Assembly: GCF_016808335.1 (NCBI RefSeq)
Contig: NC_053149.1
Span: forward strand, 38,828,118 to 38,892,117
DNA from: Panicum virgatum
Taxonomy: Eukaryota; Streptophyta; Magnoliopsida; Poales; Poaceae
DNA length: 64,000 nt
Direction of reading: 5' to 3'
The notes under the pieces were generated by a model that made no database searches, was not told the DNA's origin, and saw nothing but the letters and a program-made list of their open reading frames with translations. Numbering within the stretch: the first letter of the stretch is position 1; every line of letters starts with the position of its first letter. The position numbers were made by a program, and so were the translations under genes. Of the stretch, positions 27,801 through 38,043 are shown piece by piece.

Positions 27801-29949
27801 TCAATAGTCTCGAGTCTCATTCTAATAACAGTGAGTAATCCACTCTTTAGGTTCATTTTGTAGAAGCCACTATGTTTATTAATGTATTGACTCTTATCAG
27901 TGATGGGATTGAAGAGGAAGCTTGATTCCTTCTGTGCCATGACGGATAATGCTGATGATCAGGATAGGCAAAATCATACAGATGGAGTTGTAAGTATTTG
28001 TACGACTGATGCAGATGAAGACTAATAATCCCTCCTTTCTTTTTTAACAATATTACCTTCTCAAGTCTGTTCTTTTTGTTTGTCATTATATGGATCCGAG
28101 GAGAGACATAGCAGGAATTTCTTTAGCATATTTAGTGTTTGATATGTTTGCCAAGAATTCATTCTTTCATTGGTCACCGTGGGTAGCTGGGGAGACAAAT
28201 AAGTTTACAGCTTTAGAAAAGGGACTCTGCTTTTCGTAATTCCTTTGCACTAGTCTAAAATGACAAACAAGAAAGAACAGAGGGATTATTTGATGTGCGC
28301 AGCCTAAATTTGTTCTGTTTACTGGTCAGCAAGAGCTAACTGGGCATCTAATTCTGTCTGGTGTCTACAAACCCATGTCCACCATCCACCTCCCACATGC
28401 CACACCAGAAGAAAACCAAATCACTTCGTTTTCTGGTGCAATCAAACTATAGACATGTATATGTCAGCATTTCCAAATACAGAAGCAAGTTTTTTCGACA
28501 ATAGAGGGCAATGTCTTGTATAAATACTTAAAGGCTTCAAATATGGCTAATTCATTGTTCTTGTTTGACAACATCAGGATGTTTCTCAACGGAAACGGTT
28601 TAGTGAATACAGGACTTTGACCCTGGAGAATGACAAGCTGCGTAATGAGTAAGAACTACCATAACTTTGACATTTATCATAGATGCTTTCCTTGAAGGGA
28701 AAGCTTCTTCCTGTGTGCAATTCAACTCTTGCTAATGCACCTTGTGAGGAATATTGGTGCTTTTGCTGGTAAAAGAGGGTTCAACTGCTCATTTATGTCT
28801 GAAGTGCTGTTGCTGGGCTTCTCTTGGTAATGGGAGCGTAGCTCATGAACCAAATGGAAATACTTAAGGAAGTGATAAGGCTCCTTGAAAATAATAATAA
28901 TATTTTCCTAGTATAGGGCTTTAGGCATTGTCGCTGTAATTATTGCCTTAACTGTAGCATGTCATGTGTGTCCAATTTTGCTTCGTCTGCGTTATTGAAC
29001 TTCAAATACAGGCTATTTTTGTGAGTGCTTGGTTTCAGGAAAAAAATGTTTCAGTAAAAAGTAGTAGAGCTGCAAATACTGGATGGCAGTTTTGGTGTTA
29101 CAACTTCCTTTATTTTTTTTTCAGATGCTTACAATACGAGGAGTCGGAGAAACAACTTGTAATGAAGGTATATCTCTTCGGCAACTAAACTAATGCATCT
29201 TTCTTTCACCTTCACAGAACATAATGTTGAGACATTATTGCTCCAATCAGTTGAAAATACATAGTGGCCATCAACCATCATGGCCCCAAATATGATAGTT
29301 TGCTGTGTATCAAAGGTGACAAGGTAGCCCAAAGCGAGCTGGGTACGCCCAGACGCCTAGGCGGCAAGGCGTAACTGTTCCCCAAGGCGAGCTGGGTCCG
29401 CCTGGACGCCTAGGCGACACCTTTGAAACACTGATAGTTTGACCAATTGTGGATTTATTTACATCTCTCGCCAACTTAGGAATATGGATTTTAGCCTTGC
29501 ATGACTGTCCCTGCATTTAAGGCTGTGGAGTGCTCTTTCCATATCATCATATCAGCCGCCTAAATGACCTTCTCCATACTGTTTTGTTAAAATATGTATG
29601 TTTCACTGTTTGTAGCAACTTATTAGCTAATTCTTGGTTTTCAGTAGCACCTAAGAGCATGCTAAGCAAACTAAAATATTGCACTTTTGTAAAGCACGGT
29701 CCACTTTAACCGCTATTTCTCCTCAATGTTCTCTCTAGAGCTTTTGACATTTTAGTGAACCTGTATGTTTCTCCTTAAATGTTCTCTCTGGAGCTTTGGC
29801 ATTTGAAGGACTGATTTATAGAAAGAATAAAAATATCATTCTGATGATTTTAGGAACAAAAGCTTCGATCTGAAATCGCAGAGGCAAAAAAGAAGTATCA
29901 AGGATTGTTAAAAGAGCTTGGATCATTGGATGTGAAGGAAGAGAAATGA
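12869..29949 (+). CDS. MORC: MORC-family GHKL ATPase (microrchidia), 19 exons, 673 aa
   Basis: Exons: 12869-13196, 13324-13398, 14171-14205, 14402-14480, 14571-14660, 14747-14822, 15596-15674, 15782-15916, 16455-16553, 22972-23073, 23159-23305, 24078-24170, 24644-24695, 24779-24890, 27610-27830, 27901-27989, 28578-28648, 29125-29167, 29854-29949. Every junction is GT-AG and phases sum to 674 codons with TGA at the end. The GHKL ATPase shows [12 protein letters not shown] (Bergerat N-box, ~135-146), [20 protein letters not shown] (~173) and [14 protein letters not shown] (~204); a MORC S5-type region follows. The C terminus is a predicted coiled coil (~600-673). The N terminus has [11 protein letters not shown], a SUMO-interacting-motif-like sequence. 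Family knowledge: plant MORCs dimerise and act in RNA-directed DNA methylation, heterochromatin compaction and defence. The gene looks intact despite insertions in introns 3, 9, 14 and 18. MORC6/DMS11 versus MORC1/2 identity was not resolved. Confidence 0.94.
14249..14346. mobile_element. Stowaway MITE in MORC intron 3, 98 bp
   Basis: Termini CTCCACTGTTCCAAATTATA and, inverted, CTCCTTCCGTTCCAAATTAT form long TIRs continuing into GGTCGTTT. It is flanked by TA at 14247-14248 and 14347-14348. Size and TIR are typical of the CTCCCTCCGTTCCAAATTAT Stowaway group. Confidence 0.9.
16807..16949 (-). repeat. 3' LTR of the intron-9 copia element (143 bp)
   Basis: TG...CA boundaries on the plus strand, from TGTAGGAGAG to CTCCAACA. 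It is 28 bp longer than the partner LTR because a segment with AGATGAGCCTCTATACACAT is tandemly duplicated. A C-rich run just to the right (16949-16957) is the polypurine tract read on the minus strand. Confidence 0.88.
17110..20510 (-). pseudogene. Copia pol remnant: protease, integrase, reverse transcriptase, RNase H
   Basis: Protease motif [11 protein letters not shown] lies near 20470-20500. The integrase core ([21 protein letters not shown] and [10 protein letters not shown]) lies at about 19560-19824. The reverse transcriptase shows [17 protein letters not shown] and [10 protein letters not shown] within 17579-18754. RNase H shows [19 protein letters not shown] and ends with a stop at 17110. 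Successive domains sit in different frames (breaks near 20160, 19330, 18750-18800 and 17680), so no full polyprotein can be made. Catalytic motifs are otherwise preserved, which suggests moderate age. The integrase-RT linker carries a 60-bp tandem repeat (starting 18841 and 18901). Confidence 0.88.
20511..21560. other. GC-rich low-complexity region where copia gag should be
   Basis: Extremely GC-rich with recurrent GGCGGCGGC, CGCGCC and GGCCTGGGCGGC blocks. Its open frames encode only Ala/Pro/Arg/Gly runs on every frame. No gag domain or CCHC zinc knuckle is recognisable. The ~500-residue open frame here is compositional. Confidence 0.6.
21591..21705 (-). repeat. 5' LTR of the intron-9 copia element (115 bp)
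   Basis: Near-identical to the left LTR; its first plus-strand dinucleotide is TA instead of TG, a point change. Immediately left of it (21577-21590) the minus strand reads TGGTATCTTTAGCC. Its first seven bases match the initiator-tRNA-Met primer site TGGTATC. Confidence 0.86.
24891..27609. other. MORC intron 14, 2.7 kb, with insertions
   Basis: Much longer than neighbouring introns. It holds a hairpin MITE (25973-26134) embedded in a more GC-rich block beginning about 25800, and a second GC-rich block (about 26540-26960) with no recognised domain. No exon with consistent phase was seen. Confidence 0.55.
25973..26134. mobile_element. Hairpin MITE in MORC intron 14, 162 bp
   Basis: The ends CTAGGGGTGCAAATT and AATTAACACCCCTAG are inverted. 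Complementarity runs inward through GGTGCACCTCCAACC and AGTTCAAAATTTGTACTA (mirrored by TAGTACAAAATTTTGAACTA). Nearly the whole element folds into one stem. The target duplication is probably CTA or TA, but the palindromic CTAG ends make this ambiguous. Confidence 0.75.
29303..29432. mobile_element. MITE in MORC intron 18, 130 bp, with 9-bp target duplication
   Basis: Flanked by a perfect direct repeat GATAGTTTG at 29294-29302 and 29433-29441. Termini TGTGTATCAAAGGTG and (inverted) AGTGTTTCAAAGGTG form imperfect TIRs. The interior repeats GCCTAGGCG and AGCGAGCTGGGT/GGCGAGCTGGGT. A 9-bp duplication fits Mutator-like elements; an 8-bp hAT duplication with one chance base is the alternative. Confidence 0.82.
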
Positions 29950-31313
29950 TGAGCAGTTTTCTCCACTTCTGTACCTGCGATGATTACTCTTCCTGCTTCT
30001 CGCCTGACTTGTGAAGATGATGGCTGGGCTTACTTTCCGAGACCTGCTGTATGATAAACTGGCGTCTGGACAACTGATATCTACCAATTACCATTAACTC
30101 GGTACTTGGTAGGGATGTACAATTTTGTGTCACTAATCCTTGTAGGGTCTCAGCGTTGATAGAAAGTGAGCATGTATTATGTTGTAAAATTATACAACAT
30201 TTATCGGAGTGTACAGCAGCGATCTCATGATAATACCCACTGTTTCCTGCGGCAATACATCTCGCGTCAAATGGGGTGCAGATTTTGATCTGGCACTTCG
30301 CCACTCTACAGTGGATATAGTTAGAATTAGGCTTCTACATTGTTTAGTATGGAGAGTTTAACATTTCGTACTCGTGGCGAACCTAATCTTTGTTATTTGA
30401 GTTATGAGGGGTCAAGCCTTTTGTTCTTCACTCACCAATTGGTTGTAGGTGCAGTAAATTGTAACTTGCACATGTGATAAATAGTATCAGCTGTCTGGTT
30501 GTTACTGCATTTCTTTTTCAAACTTCTATTTTTTGACTAGTAATGAGGCGGAGAGTTTGTAGCTTTGTGGGACATAAAGATAGTGGATGCATATTTGAAA
30601 CTATCAAATAACATGGGTAGCATATATGGGACTTGCACAAATTTATGTATGTGCTACTTTTAGTTTGGTCCTTGGAAAAAAAAAAACAGCCACTGTCAAG
30701 GCTTGCTCGAGCAAACTAAAATAACATGGGTAGCTTACATGTTTTTTTTTTTAAAATCTGCAGTAACGTACTGGCATACTCCTTACATCCCAAATTCCTG
30801 ATATAAGGTGTAACTACTTTCTACTCACGTCGTGAAAAATCATAGAGAATCACTTTCCATTGAATCAGAAAATGAGCTTCCATAGATTATCAGGAAAAAA
30901 AAGATAGAGCTCTATCAACTTAGTCCTTAATGCACCTCCTCATAAGCACATGTCCTACCCCTCTCACTTTCCATTTCCATCCTTAATTACTACTCACTCT
31001 GTTCCAAATTGTAAACTTGTATCCATGGAATATTTTAGGAATCTAGCTGTTGGAGGTATGAAGGTGTAAATGGCGAAAAGGTTGGTGAACCGCCGCTTAT
31101 AAATATCCGTGTAACTGTTACTGATGAAATATTGAATATAGTCGCTGCATTCCGCTCTTTGCTCTAAAGGCTTCTCAGTTGCCTTCAGACTCTCGTCTCT
31201 TTTTGCTCGACTGCTCGAGACTGTTGTGGTACTTCTTCATCTTGAAGGATACTCTCCACCAACATCCCTCCCTCCTCCCAGTGCAGTCCTTCGTGGCTGG
31301 TGCCCATACGATT
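29950..31313. other. MORC 3' flank and intergenic
   Basis: The first few hundred bases after the stop are presumably 3' UTR; no polyadenylation signal stands out enough to call. Beyond it is AT-rich DNA with a partial Stowaway-like end (ACTCACTCTGTTCCAAATTG, from about 30989). No gene was seen. Confidence 0.45.
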
Positions 31314-31645
31314 AGGGCTGTGTTTAGATGTTTTGCAAAAAAAATTTGCAATGGAATCTTACTAATTTGAAGTACTAAATGAAGTCTATTTACAAATTTT
31401 TTTGTATAGATGGGTTGTAAATCGCGAGACGAATCTAATGATGCTAATTAATTCATGATTAATTAATAATTAGCGGATGGTTACTGTAACAACAATGTTG
31501 CAATCATGAATTAAATAGGCTCATTAGATTCGTCTCGCGATTTACAGCCCATCTATGTAAAAAGTTTTGTAAATAAATTTTATTTAGTATTCCATGCATG
31601 TGTCGAAACATTCGATGTGACTTTTTTTTTGCGTTTAGGGGGTTT
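31314..31645. mobile_element. Non-autonomous hAT-like MITE, about 330 bp
   Basis: The segment GTAAATCGCGAGACGAATCTAATGA (31418-31442) recurs inverted at about 31524-31546 (TCATTAGATTCGTCTCGCGATTTAC), with ATTCATGATTA between. CGCGAGACGAATCT together with a TGTTTAGAT start is a hallmark of a widespread grass MITE family. Outer boundaries are approximate. Confidence 0.7.
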
Positions 31646-32628
31646 ACGAGGTGAGAAGGGCCTAGGCTGACTTGCGGCCAGGCCGCAACCGCTCGAGACT
31701 AGAGGCCGATCGCTGGCTTGCCTCTTGCCTGCCTGCAGGCTGGACTGCTGCAGCTAGGAATCCCTGAAGATGAAACCACCGAGCCTGTCAGGAGGTGCAG
31801 ATACATTCTACTTCCTCTAGAAGAGATTTGTTTAGATTCATGGCTTTTACTTTGCATCTCAGCATCTAGCTGTATATTATAAACTTTATTCATGTATCAG
31901 TTCTGTACTACGATGGATTGATGGTATGGGCGTGTCACGTGGTATCGGTGGAGTGTGGTGTGTGGACATAAGGACATGACTTGTGCTGCTGCTTCTGCTT
32001 AGCTGCTTTCTGATAATTGCCGTGTGCGATGTGCATATCTATTTCCATGAATTGCACTTTGAACTCCTATATGGATAATGCATTGATCAAATTATTTATA
32101 TATGCTGCTGTACATCCTTATAAACTCATTTATATATTGTGTTAGTATCAAGACTACATGAGTTTTGTTGCGTCGAATATCTTTGAAGTGGTTACATGAT
32201 TTGCTATTCCTGTTTTGAAGTATCGATTCCCGATTGTATCGGTATGTTCCTGATCGAAATGATTCGTTTTTGGCATACCGTATAACCGATTTCGTTTTTC
32301 CCAAACGGTGTTGTCGTTCCCGAATCTAAAATGCAGTAACGGAAATGGTTAGATAGTTTTCCGACCGCGTTCACACCTGCACTCCACTCGCGAGCACGAC
32401 CCGAACGTCTAGAATGCGACGCGACGCGCTCGGACGTCACAGCCACAGCTTCTCGCATGGCTCCGACTCGACTCGGCGACACACGGCTCACACAGATACG
32501 CACGATGGACAAACTGACTCGAGCACAGCCACACGTCCATGCATGCAGCTAGCCTGCAGCAAACACACGCGACAGAATACCCATGCCAAGATTATTTCAA
32601 ACAACCCAAACTTGAAATGGCGACTAAT
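31646..32628. other. Intergenic, no gene seen
   Basis: Short unsupported frames only. A CG-rich stretch around 32370-32480 has no recognised function. Confidence 0.45.
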
Positions 32629-32758
32629 TCACAGCAACGCCGGCTCCTCATCGGCGTCCGCCAGCAACGCCTTGCCACCCCACACCTTGGGGCAATATTT
32701 GGCGATGTAGCCGCGCTTGCCGGAGTTGAAACACCTCCCTCGGTTGCGGCGCTTCTAA

Positions 32759-34028
32759 CACTACTAAAAAAGACTTTTTGATCCAACACATTAGTCCCGG
32801 TGATTATTGAGTCCGGGACCAATAAAAACTTTAGTCTCAGTTCTAGAGTCTAGGGACTCTCGAGCACCAAGAAATTTTTTATCCTGGTTAGAGACTCCAA
32901 CGGAGACTAAATAGTAGCTTTTAGTCCCAGATGGAGTCACCAACCGAAAATAAATATTCTAGTTCTGATTGGTGACTCCACACGGGACTAAAGACTACTG
33001 TTTAGTCCCTGTTGGAATCTTCAACCGGGACAAAAGTGCCGGCTCCGATCTTTCTCATCCTCTCATTTAACTCCTCTTCCTCTCCCTACGTCTCCTCCCA
33101 GCCCCTTCACCCTCAAGCTTTCTCCACGAGTCCCCCTCCCTCCCTCCCTCCCAGGTGCGGGCTGGGGCCGGCGAGACTCCGCCGCGTGCCCCGGCGAGCC
33201 GCCGCCTGGCGGGGGTGGGATGAGCGCAGGCGCAGACCTACGACTCGGTGCCGCCGCACGGCCCGACGCGGGAGCGGGCTTGCGACTCGGCGCCACCATG
33301 CGGCCTGGCACGGAGCCGCTTGGTGCAGGCGCGGGCCGGTGAGGCGCTGGTGGTGGCCGCGGGCGCGAGCCGGCGAGCAACAACTGTCGCCGCCACGCGC
33401 GGCCCAGGCACAGGGTGCACGAACGCCCGTCGTCATGGGCTGGCGAGCCGCCGTGTTGCGGCTTGGCACGGCTCGGCTGTGAGCTGCGGCCAAGCATAGG
33501 GGGCGGGGACGCTCGTGCCAGCGAGGTCAAGGACGGGCGAATGTTTTGTTTGTGATCTTTTTCGTTTGTGACTGTGTTGTTGAATGTTTATGTGATGTGA
33601 ATCAAATCAATCTCATGTGTTCTCATGTGTTACAAATTAGATTTGTACTTTCGTGTGTAATGTATGATTTTCTTGTGAAATGAGCATGTTTCTAGCTTCA
33701 ATATTAAATTTCTTCTAAGTGTCATTGCATCTATGTAAGGGAGTTGAAGCATATGTGATTTTTTGATGGAGTTAGAGCTGGAAGAGGGAGGAGGAGGTGG
33801 TCGAGGCGGCGGAGGTGCGGAGCTGCGGCAGGACGAGCAGAGATGGTGCTTTTTTTCATCTGTTGTCCTGGTTGGGAACCCTAACCGGGATATAAATTGC
33901 TTTTCGTCCCTGTTGAACCACCTGGGATAAAAAACTAAGATCTTAAATCCTAGAATCGTAGTCCTGGTTGGGAAACCGGGACTAAAGGTAGTTCCCAACC
34001 GGGACTACATGCTATATTTGTAGTAGTG
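32759..34028. mobile_element. Non-autonomous CACTA (En/Spm) element, 1270 bp
   Basis: Ends CACTACTAAAAAAG and, inverted, CACTACTACAAATATAG are CACTA termini. Subterminal regions carry repeated TAGTCCCGGT / ACCGGGACTA motifs in both orientations, typical of this grass family. Flanking triplets TAA and GAA match two of three, compatible with a 3-bp duplication that has mutated. The interior (33110-33540) is very GC-rich with overlapping frames but no transposase. Confidence 0.88.
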
Positions 34029-34158
34029 GAACACCCTCTTGCTCCCGAGCATGTGATGTTGCCCTCGTTGTCCTCGCACTTGATGCCCCCACGCCGTGCA
34101 TCACTGCAGCATCCGCACTCCTTGCCGCCGCGCTGGTGCCGACGAGCCTCACACTGCT

Positions 34159-35208
34159 TGTAGGGTATAAATATTCTGGATACCCAAAGACGAGGGATTA
34201 AGCGGTTAAGCCACTCGATCAGGCTTGCAGATAGTCGCGGTGGTACTGGCCGGGCCGACCTACGTGGAAGGGCTTCATCCCGCCCAACCAAAGGAGGGAA
34301 CTCCCCCTCACCCGACCTAGGGGAGGAGTTCTCGCCTCGCCCGACCTACGGGAAGAGGGACTACCTCATCAGGCAGCCGTCTGGATGAGGGGGACACGCT
34401 CGACCTACGGGAAGGGCCCACCACAACCTGCGCCGCATGGCACTAACAGCGGTGTGGGTCGACAGCGACCGGGCGCGCGCTAACACGGCGTGGGCTGACA
34501 TAGTGAACAGTGGAACACTCCTCCCCATCGTGGGAAGCATAGGTCATAGAGTAGGGGCATGCCACTCCTTAACCAGGATACCGCCGTGTTTCCCACTCCG
34601 CGGACCGCGCGGTAGGACGGGCCCGGCTGTGCAGGAGGAGGGCGACGATGACAGGGCCATGTGAGCCTCGGAGCAGTGGACGACGCGTGGACCCCCACCC
34701 TCTCTCTCTATCTCTCTCTTTTGTATTCCGTCCTCCTCTCTATCGTATAAAGAGGAGAGGATGGGCTCCTGCACGAGGATGAGGGGGGGGGGGGTCGGAC
34801 GATCAGAACCCGAACAATCAGACTCTGTCTGAGAGACACACACCATCTCATCGAGGCACATAGACACTCTCTCACAGCTGGGAAGAGGCAGGCATGAACT
34901 CCGGGCAGTTCTCACCAGTGATTGCCTTGACCAGACAAGAGCGAATCGATTAGTTAGAACACATGTAGCGACAAACTCACTTTCCCCCTGCCGATCTTAG
35001 AGACTTGGGACGCTTGTCCCTCTCACCCGTTTGTATCCCCCTACTACAAACAAGTGCAAGATACACGAGTAGCATGAACTAGACGTAGGGTATTACGCTC
35101 CCGAGCGGCTCGAATTAGTATAATTCCTTGTATCTTTCTGTATTACCATCCGCCCCTAAACGCGCATCCACGAGAATCACTAGCCGGTGGTAAAAAAAAA
35201 CACTGACA
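34159..35208. mobile_element. Solo LTR, 1050 bp, with perfect target duplication
   Basis: TGTAGGGTAT... to ...AACACTGACA, flanked by an exact 5-bp duplication CTGCT (34154-34158 and 35209-35213). A TATA-like TATAAAG lies at 34746-34752 on the plus strand. Nothing internal to an LTR retrotransposon adjoins it. Excising it rejoins the gag reading LLLTKEQ with EARRHQRGGKE on the minus strand. Superfamily was not assigned. Confidence 0.85.
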
Positions 35209-36010
35209 CTGCTCCTTAGTGAGTAGCAGCTGCTAGATGCCCTTCTCGATGCTGTCAACGGTTTCCTCAGCATCGGTGTCCTCTGCCACGCACAGCTGGC
35301 CGATAAGCTCCTCCACGGACATGTTGTTGAGGTCCGTGTGCATCTCGATTGACACTGGCACCTGCCCGTCGACGAGGCCGATGACTCGCATCGCGAAGTT
35401 GTCGACAGACTCCGCGTTGCAGAGTGTGATTTTCTCGAAATCCACCAAGAGCCGCTGCACGACTGAGGACTTCACGCGATCATCACCAACCCTCATCTCC
35501 TTCAAGGCCGCCCCACTTCTTTCGCCGACTTCTTCTTAGCGATTAAAAACTTCATGTCTGGCAGCACCCGCGCAGGATTGCAGCCATCGCCCGCTGACTA
35601 TTGGCTCGCTCCTGCACTCCGCCTCCATAGCATCCCAGAGTTCAAGCGCCACCAGGTTCACCTACGTGACCAGGGACCACTTGTGATAGTTGCTCCTCGT
35701 GAGCAGTGGCATCTCGACGATGCCGGAGTTGGGAACGATGCACTCGATGATGACCTCGCGTGGCCCGCAGGGGCGGACCTAGGATTGGAACTTAGGGTAT
35801 GCCATGTCAAAATTTTAACATTCAATTTGGTATTCAGTTCAATCTAAAAAGCAGTACACGACAAAAAAAATCCATGAGTAATTCGGTATATAAGGAATTA
35901 GGTTTAGTACTTTGCATACACTTGATTACAATATAAATAGTAGAAGGACATTAAGTCTTAGAATTGCATGAAATAAGCTTACACACCTACAATAGTTCAA
36001 AGATATTACC

Positions 36011-36715
36011 TTATTTCTTCTTATCAGGCCTACGCTTCCTAAAGCTCATGAAAGTATTAATTATATCATCTTCATCCACTTTAAAGAAGATATCTTGCTC
36101 GATGAATGTGTGTAGACAATCATCCAAAAGACCATCTCCCATCATATTTCTCTGCTTAGTTTTCACAAAAGTCAATGCAGAGAAGACCCTTTCAACACTT
36201 GTCGTTTCCACCGGTAGAAGCAAGACCAATTTGAGAAGATTATAAACCATATCATAAACCTTATGCCTTCCAGTTTGAACTAGCTTAGCTGAGAGGTCTA
36301 CAAGATTGTTAATATCTTTGAAGCTGTCCTCATGTCTAATGTCAAGTTGCAATTCAAGTTTGGTCAAATCCGAGTCAAAGAAGTCATTAGGGTAGAAATC
36401 AGCAAGCCTACGTAACTTTTGTGCCTTAAAGATGCAATAGAATCAGCAGGACTGAAGGCTGACATACAAGAAAGCAGCTCCAAATTAACCTCATCAAATC
36501 AATTGCCAATCTCTTGACTGATATGATCAATGGCCCCAATAAATACTTCTCTTCTAAAGTGATCATCTATTGTTTGGTTTCGAGAAAAACGTGCAGATCT
36601 TCCATAAGGCACATACTAACCATCCATTGCAGGAACTTGGACATCATGTTTATTGCAAAACAAAGTGACCCGTTCAAGAAATTGATCCCACCCATGAGAC
36701 CTCAATTTTTGCATT
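36011..36715 (-). pseudogene. hAT transposase, C-terminal half (dimerisation domain)
   Basis: Resumes at 36715 exactly where the Sirevirus interrupts it (minus-strand ATG CAA AAA..., reading QKLRSHGWDQF). It has two in-frame stops (after AMDG and after EIGN) and a frame change before 36367. The last 118 codons are intact and include the hAT dimerisation signature VETTSVERVFSALTFVKTKQ near the C terminus, ending with TAA at 36013-36011. The family resembles TTF-type zinc-finger hAT proteins (zinc finger MYM-type 1-like). Confidence 0.82.
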
Positions 36716-37985
36716 TGAAAGGTATCTAGGCCCCTAGGTGGGTTTTGGTGTTTGACAACAAAACCGTGTACGTTTAATGTGTTATCTAAACATGTGTGCA
36801 GGAGCTACGGTTGGATAAGCGATCAAGAATAATGAAGTACGCCTCTCAAAAAGGAAATGAAAAAGCGGTGTTAGATATAAATTCAAGAAATAGATTTTCA
36901 ATTTGTAATTGAGTTTAGAAACGCCGTACTATCAAGGGGGACTTCGATCTAGTGCTTAAGGAACACAAACAAGACCAAAGAGAGATCATGGCCACTCAAA
37001 TTTCCACAAAGAAACATGCTTGAGACAGATTGTGTACTGGGTCCGGATAGTCTGGACTTTCGCCCGGATTGTGGGGTCCGGTGTATCCGGGCTATTTCAC
37101 GGACTGTCCGGATAACCATTGCCCAACGACTACTTTTCAGTGTGTGGAGTATATATACCCCTCTTACCCCTTCACTCTCTCTCTCTTGCTCATTTCAAAC
37201 CTGACCAGGTCCAAACCCTAGAACAAGCACTCTCACTCCCTCCCCTTTAATTCTTGAGAGATTTCTTGAGGGATTCAAGTGAGAGACTTGCAAGCGAAAA
37301 GAATTGAGTTAGTGAGCATCCATTCCAAACCTTGAGCACTAGTTCTTCGTCGAGCCCGTGGATTCAAGTCTATTATTCTTGGAGCTTTGAGCTCCTAGAC
37401 AGCTAGGTCTGCTCGTGAGTGCTCAAGCTTCATTATGAGCTCCACGGGAAGTTTGTAAGCTTCATTCCTCTCCGAGGAATCCATAGTAAGTGACCTCGGG
37501 CTTAAGCGTTGGTCTCGCCCTTGGGTGAGGAGCATAGGGGTTTTTGAGCACCGTCTCTTGAACTCTTCCTCAACGGAGACATAGCACCTTCGGGTGTGAA
37601 CTTTGGGAAACAAATTCTGAGTCTCTTATTGTTACGTTACTTGCTTTTACTTGATATTTGGTTTTGAGTCAACTTTGCTTGGGTTTGAGCTCGATCTATT
37701 CATATACAAGTTTGGGGTCAAGTGTATCTGTTCGAATAGTCTTAGAAGTACCTTCAGGTAACTGCAAATTTACTCGATCTAAATTCTACACACTTCTTCC
37801 AGTATTTGAGCACGTTGCACCATGACCCGGAGAGTCCGGGTTTCCACCCGGATTGTCCGGACAGTCCGGAGTATCCGGACCCAAACCCGGATAGTCCGGG
37901 TCACCTGTTACTAATCAGATTTTTAAGTGCTTTAATTTTAGATTTAGCCTATTCACCCCTCTCTAGGCATCTTCAGATCCTCTCA
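36716..37985 (+). repeat. 5' LTR of the Sirevirus, 1270 bp
   Basis: TGAAAGGTATCTAGG... to ...CAGATCCTCTCA. TATA box TATATATA at 37150-37157. Clusters of GGATAGTCCGG/TCCGGACAGTCCGG motifs at about 37045-37110 and 37826-37905. Relative to the right LTR it lacks about 20 bp near 36950. Confidence 0.9.
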
Positions 37986-37987
37986 AT

Positions 37988-37998
37988 TGGTATCAGAG
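37988..37998 (+). promoter_or_regulatory. Primer binding site (initiator tRNA-Met) of the Sirevirus
   Basis: TGGTATCAGAG two bases after the LTR end; complementary to the 3' end of plant initiator tRNA-Met, the usual copia primer. Confidence 0.9.
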
Positions 37999-38043
37999 TT
38001 TGGATCTCTGTTTAGAGCTTAACCGCTTGGAGAACAAAAGAAG

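Larger units (their letters stand above)
32629..35767 (-). pseudogene. Copia-type gag relic broken by three insertions
   Basis: Minus-strand pieces in order are 35767-35209 (capsid-like, with LTRSNYHKWS and the core FEKITLCNAESVDNFAMRV), 34153-34029 (basic linker EARRHQRGGKEC) and 32758-32629 (degenerate zinc knuckle CFNSGKRGYIAKYC, then WGGKALLADADEEPALL and a TGA stop). The knuckle has lost its second Cys and its His (Ser and Tyr instead). The pieces are separated by a solo LTR and a CACTA element whose removal brings homologous text back together. A small frameshift near 35510 and an in-frame stop near 35665 add to the decay. The 5' side is lost into the hAT insertion at 35768. No pol or LTRs of this element were seen. 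Confidence 0.75.

Noticed and set aside
33012..33530. Overlapping 120-156-codon frames on both strands
   Set aside because: Inside the CACTA element's GC-rich core; no domain, all frames open because of composition.
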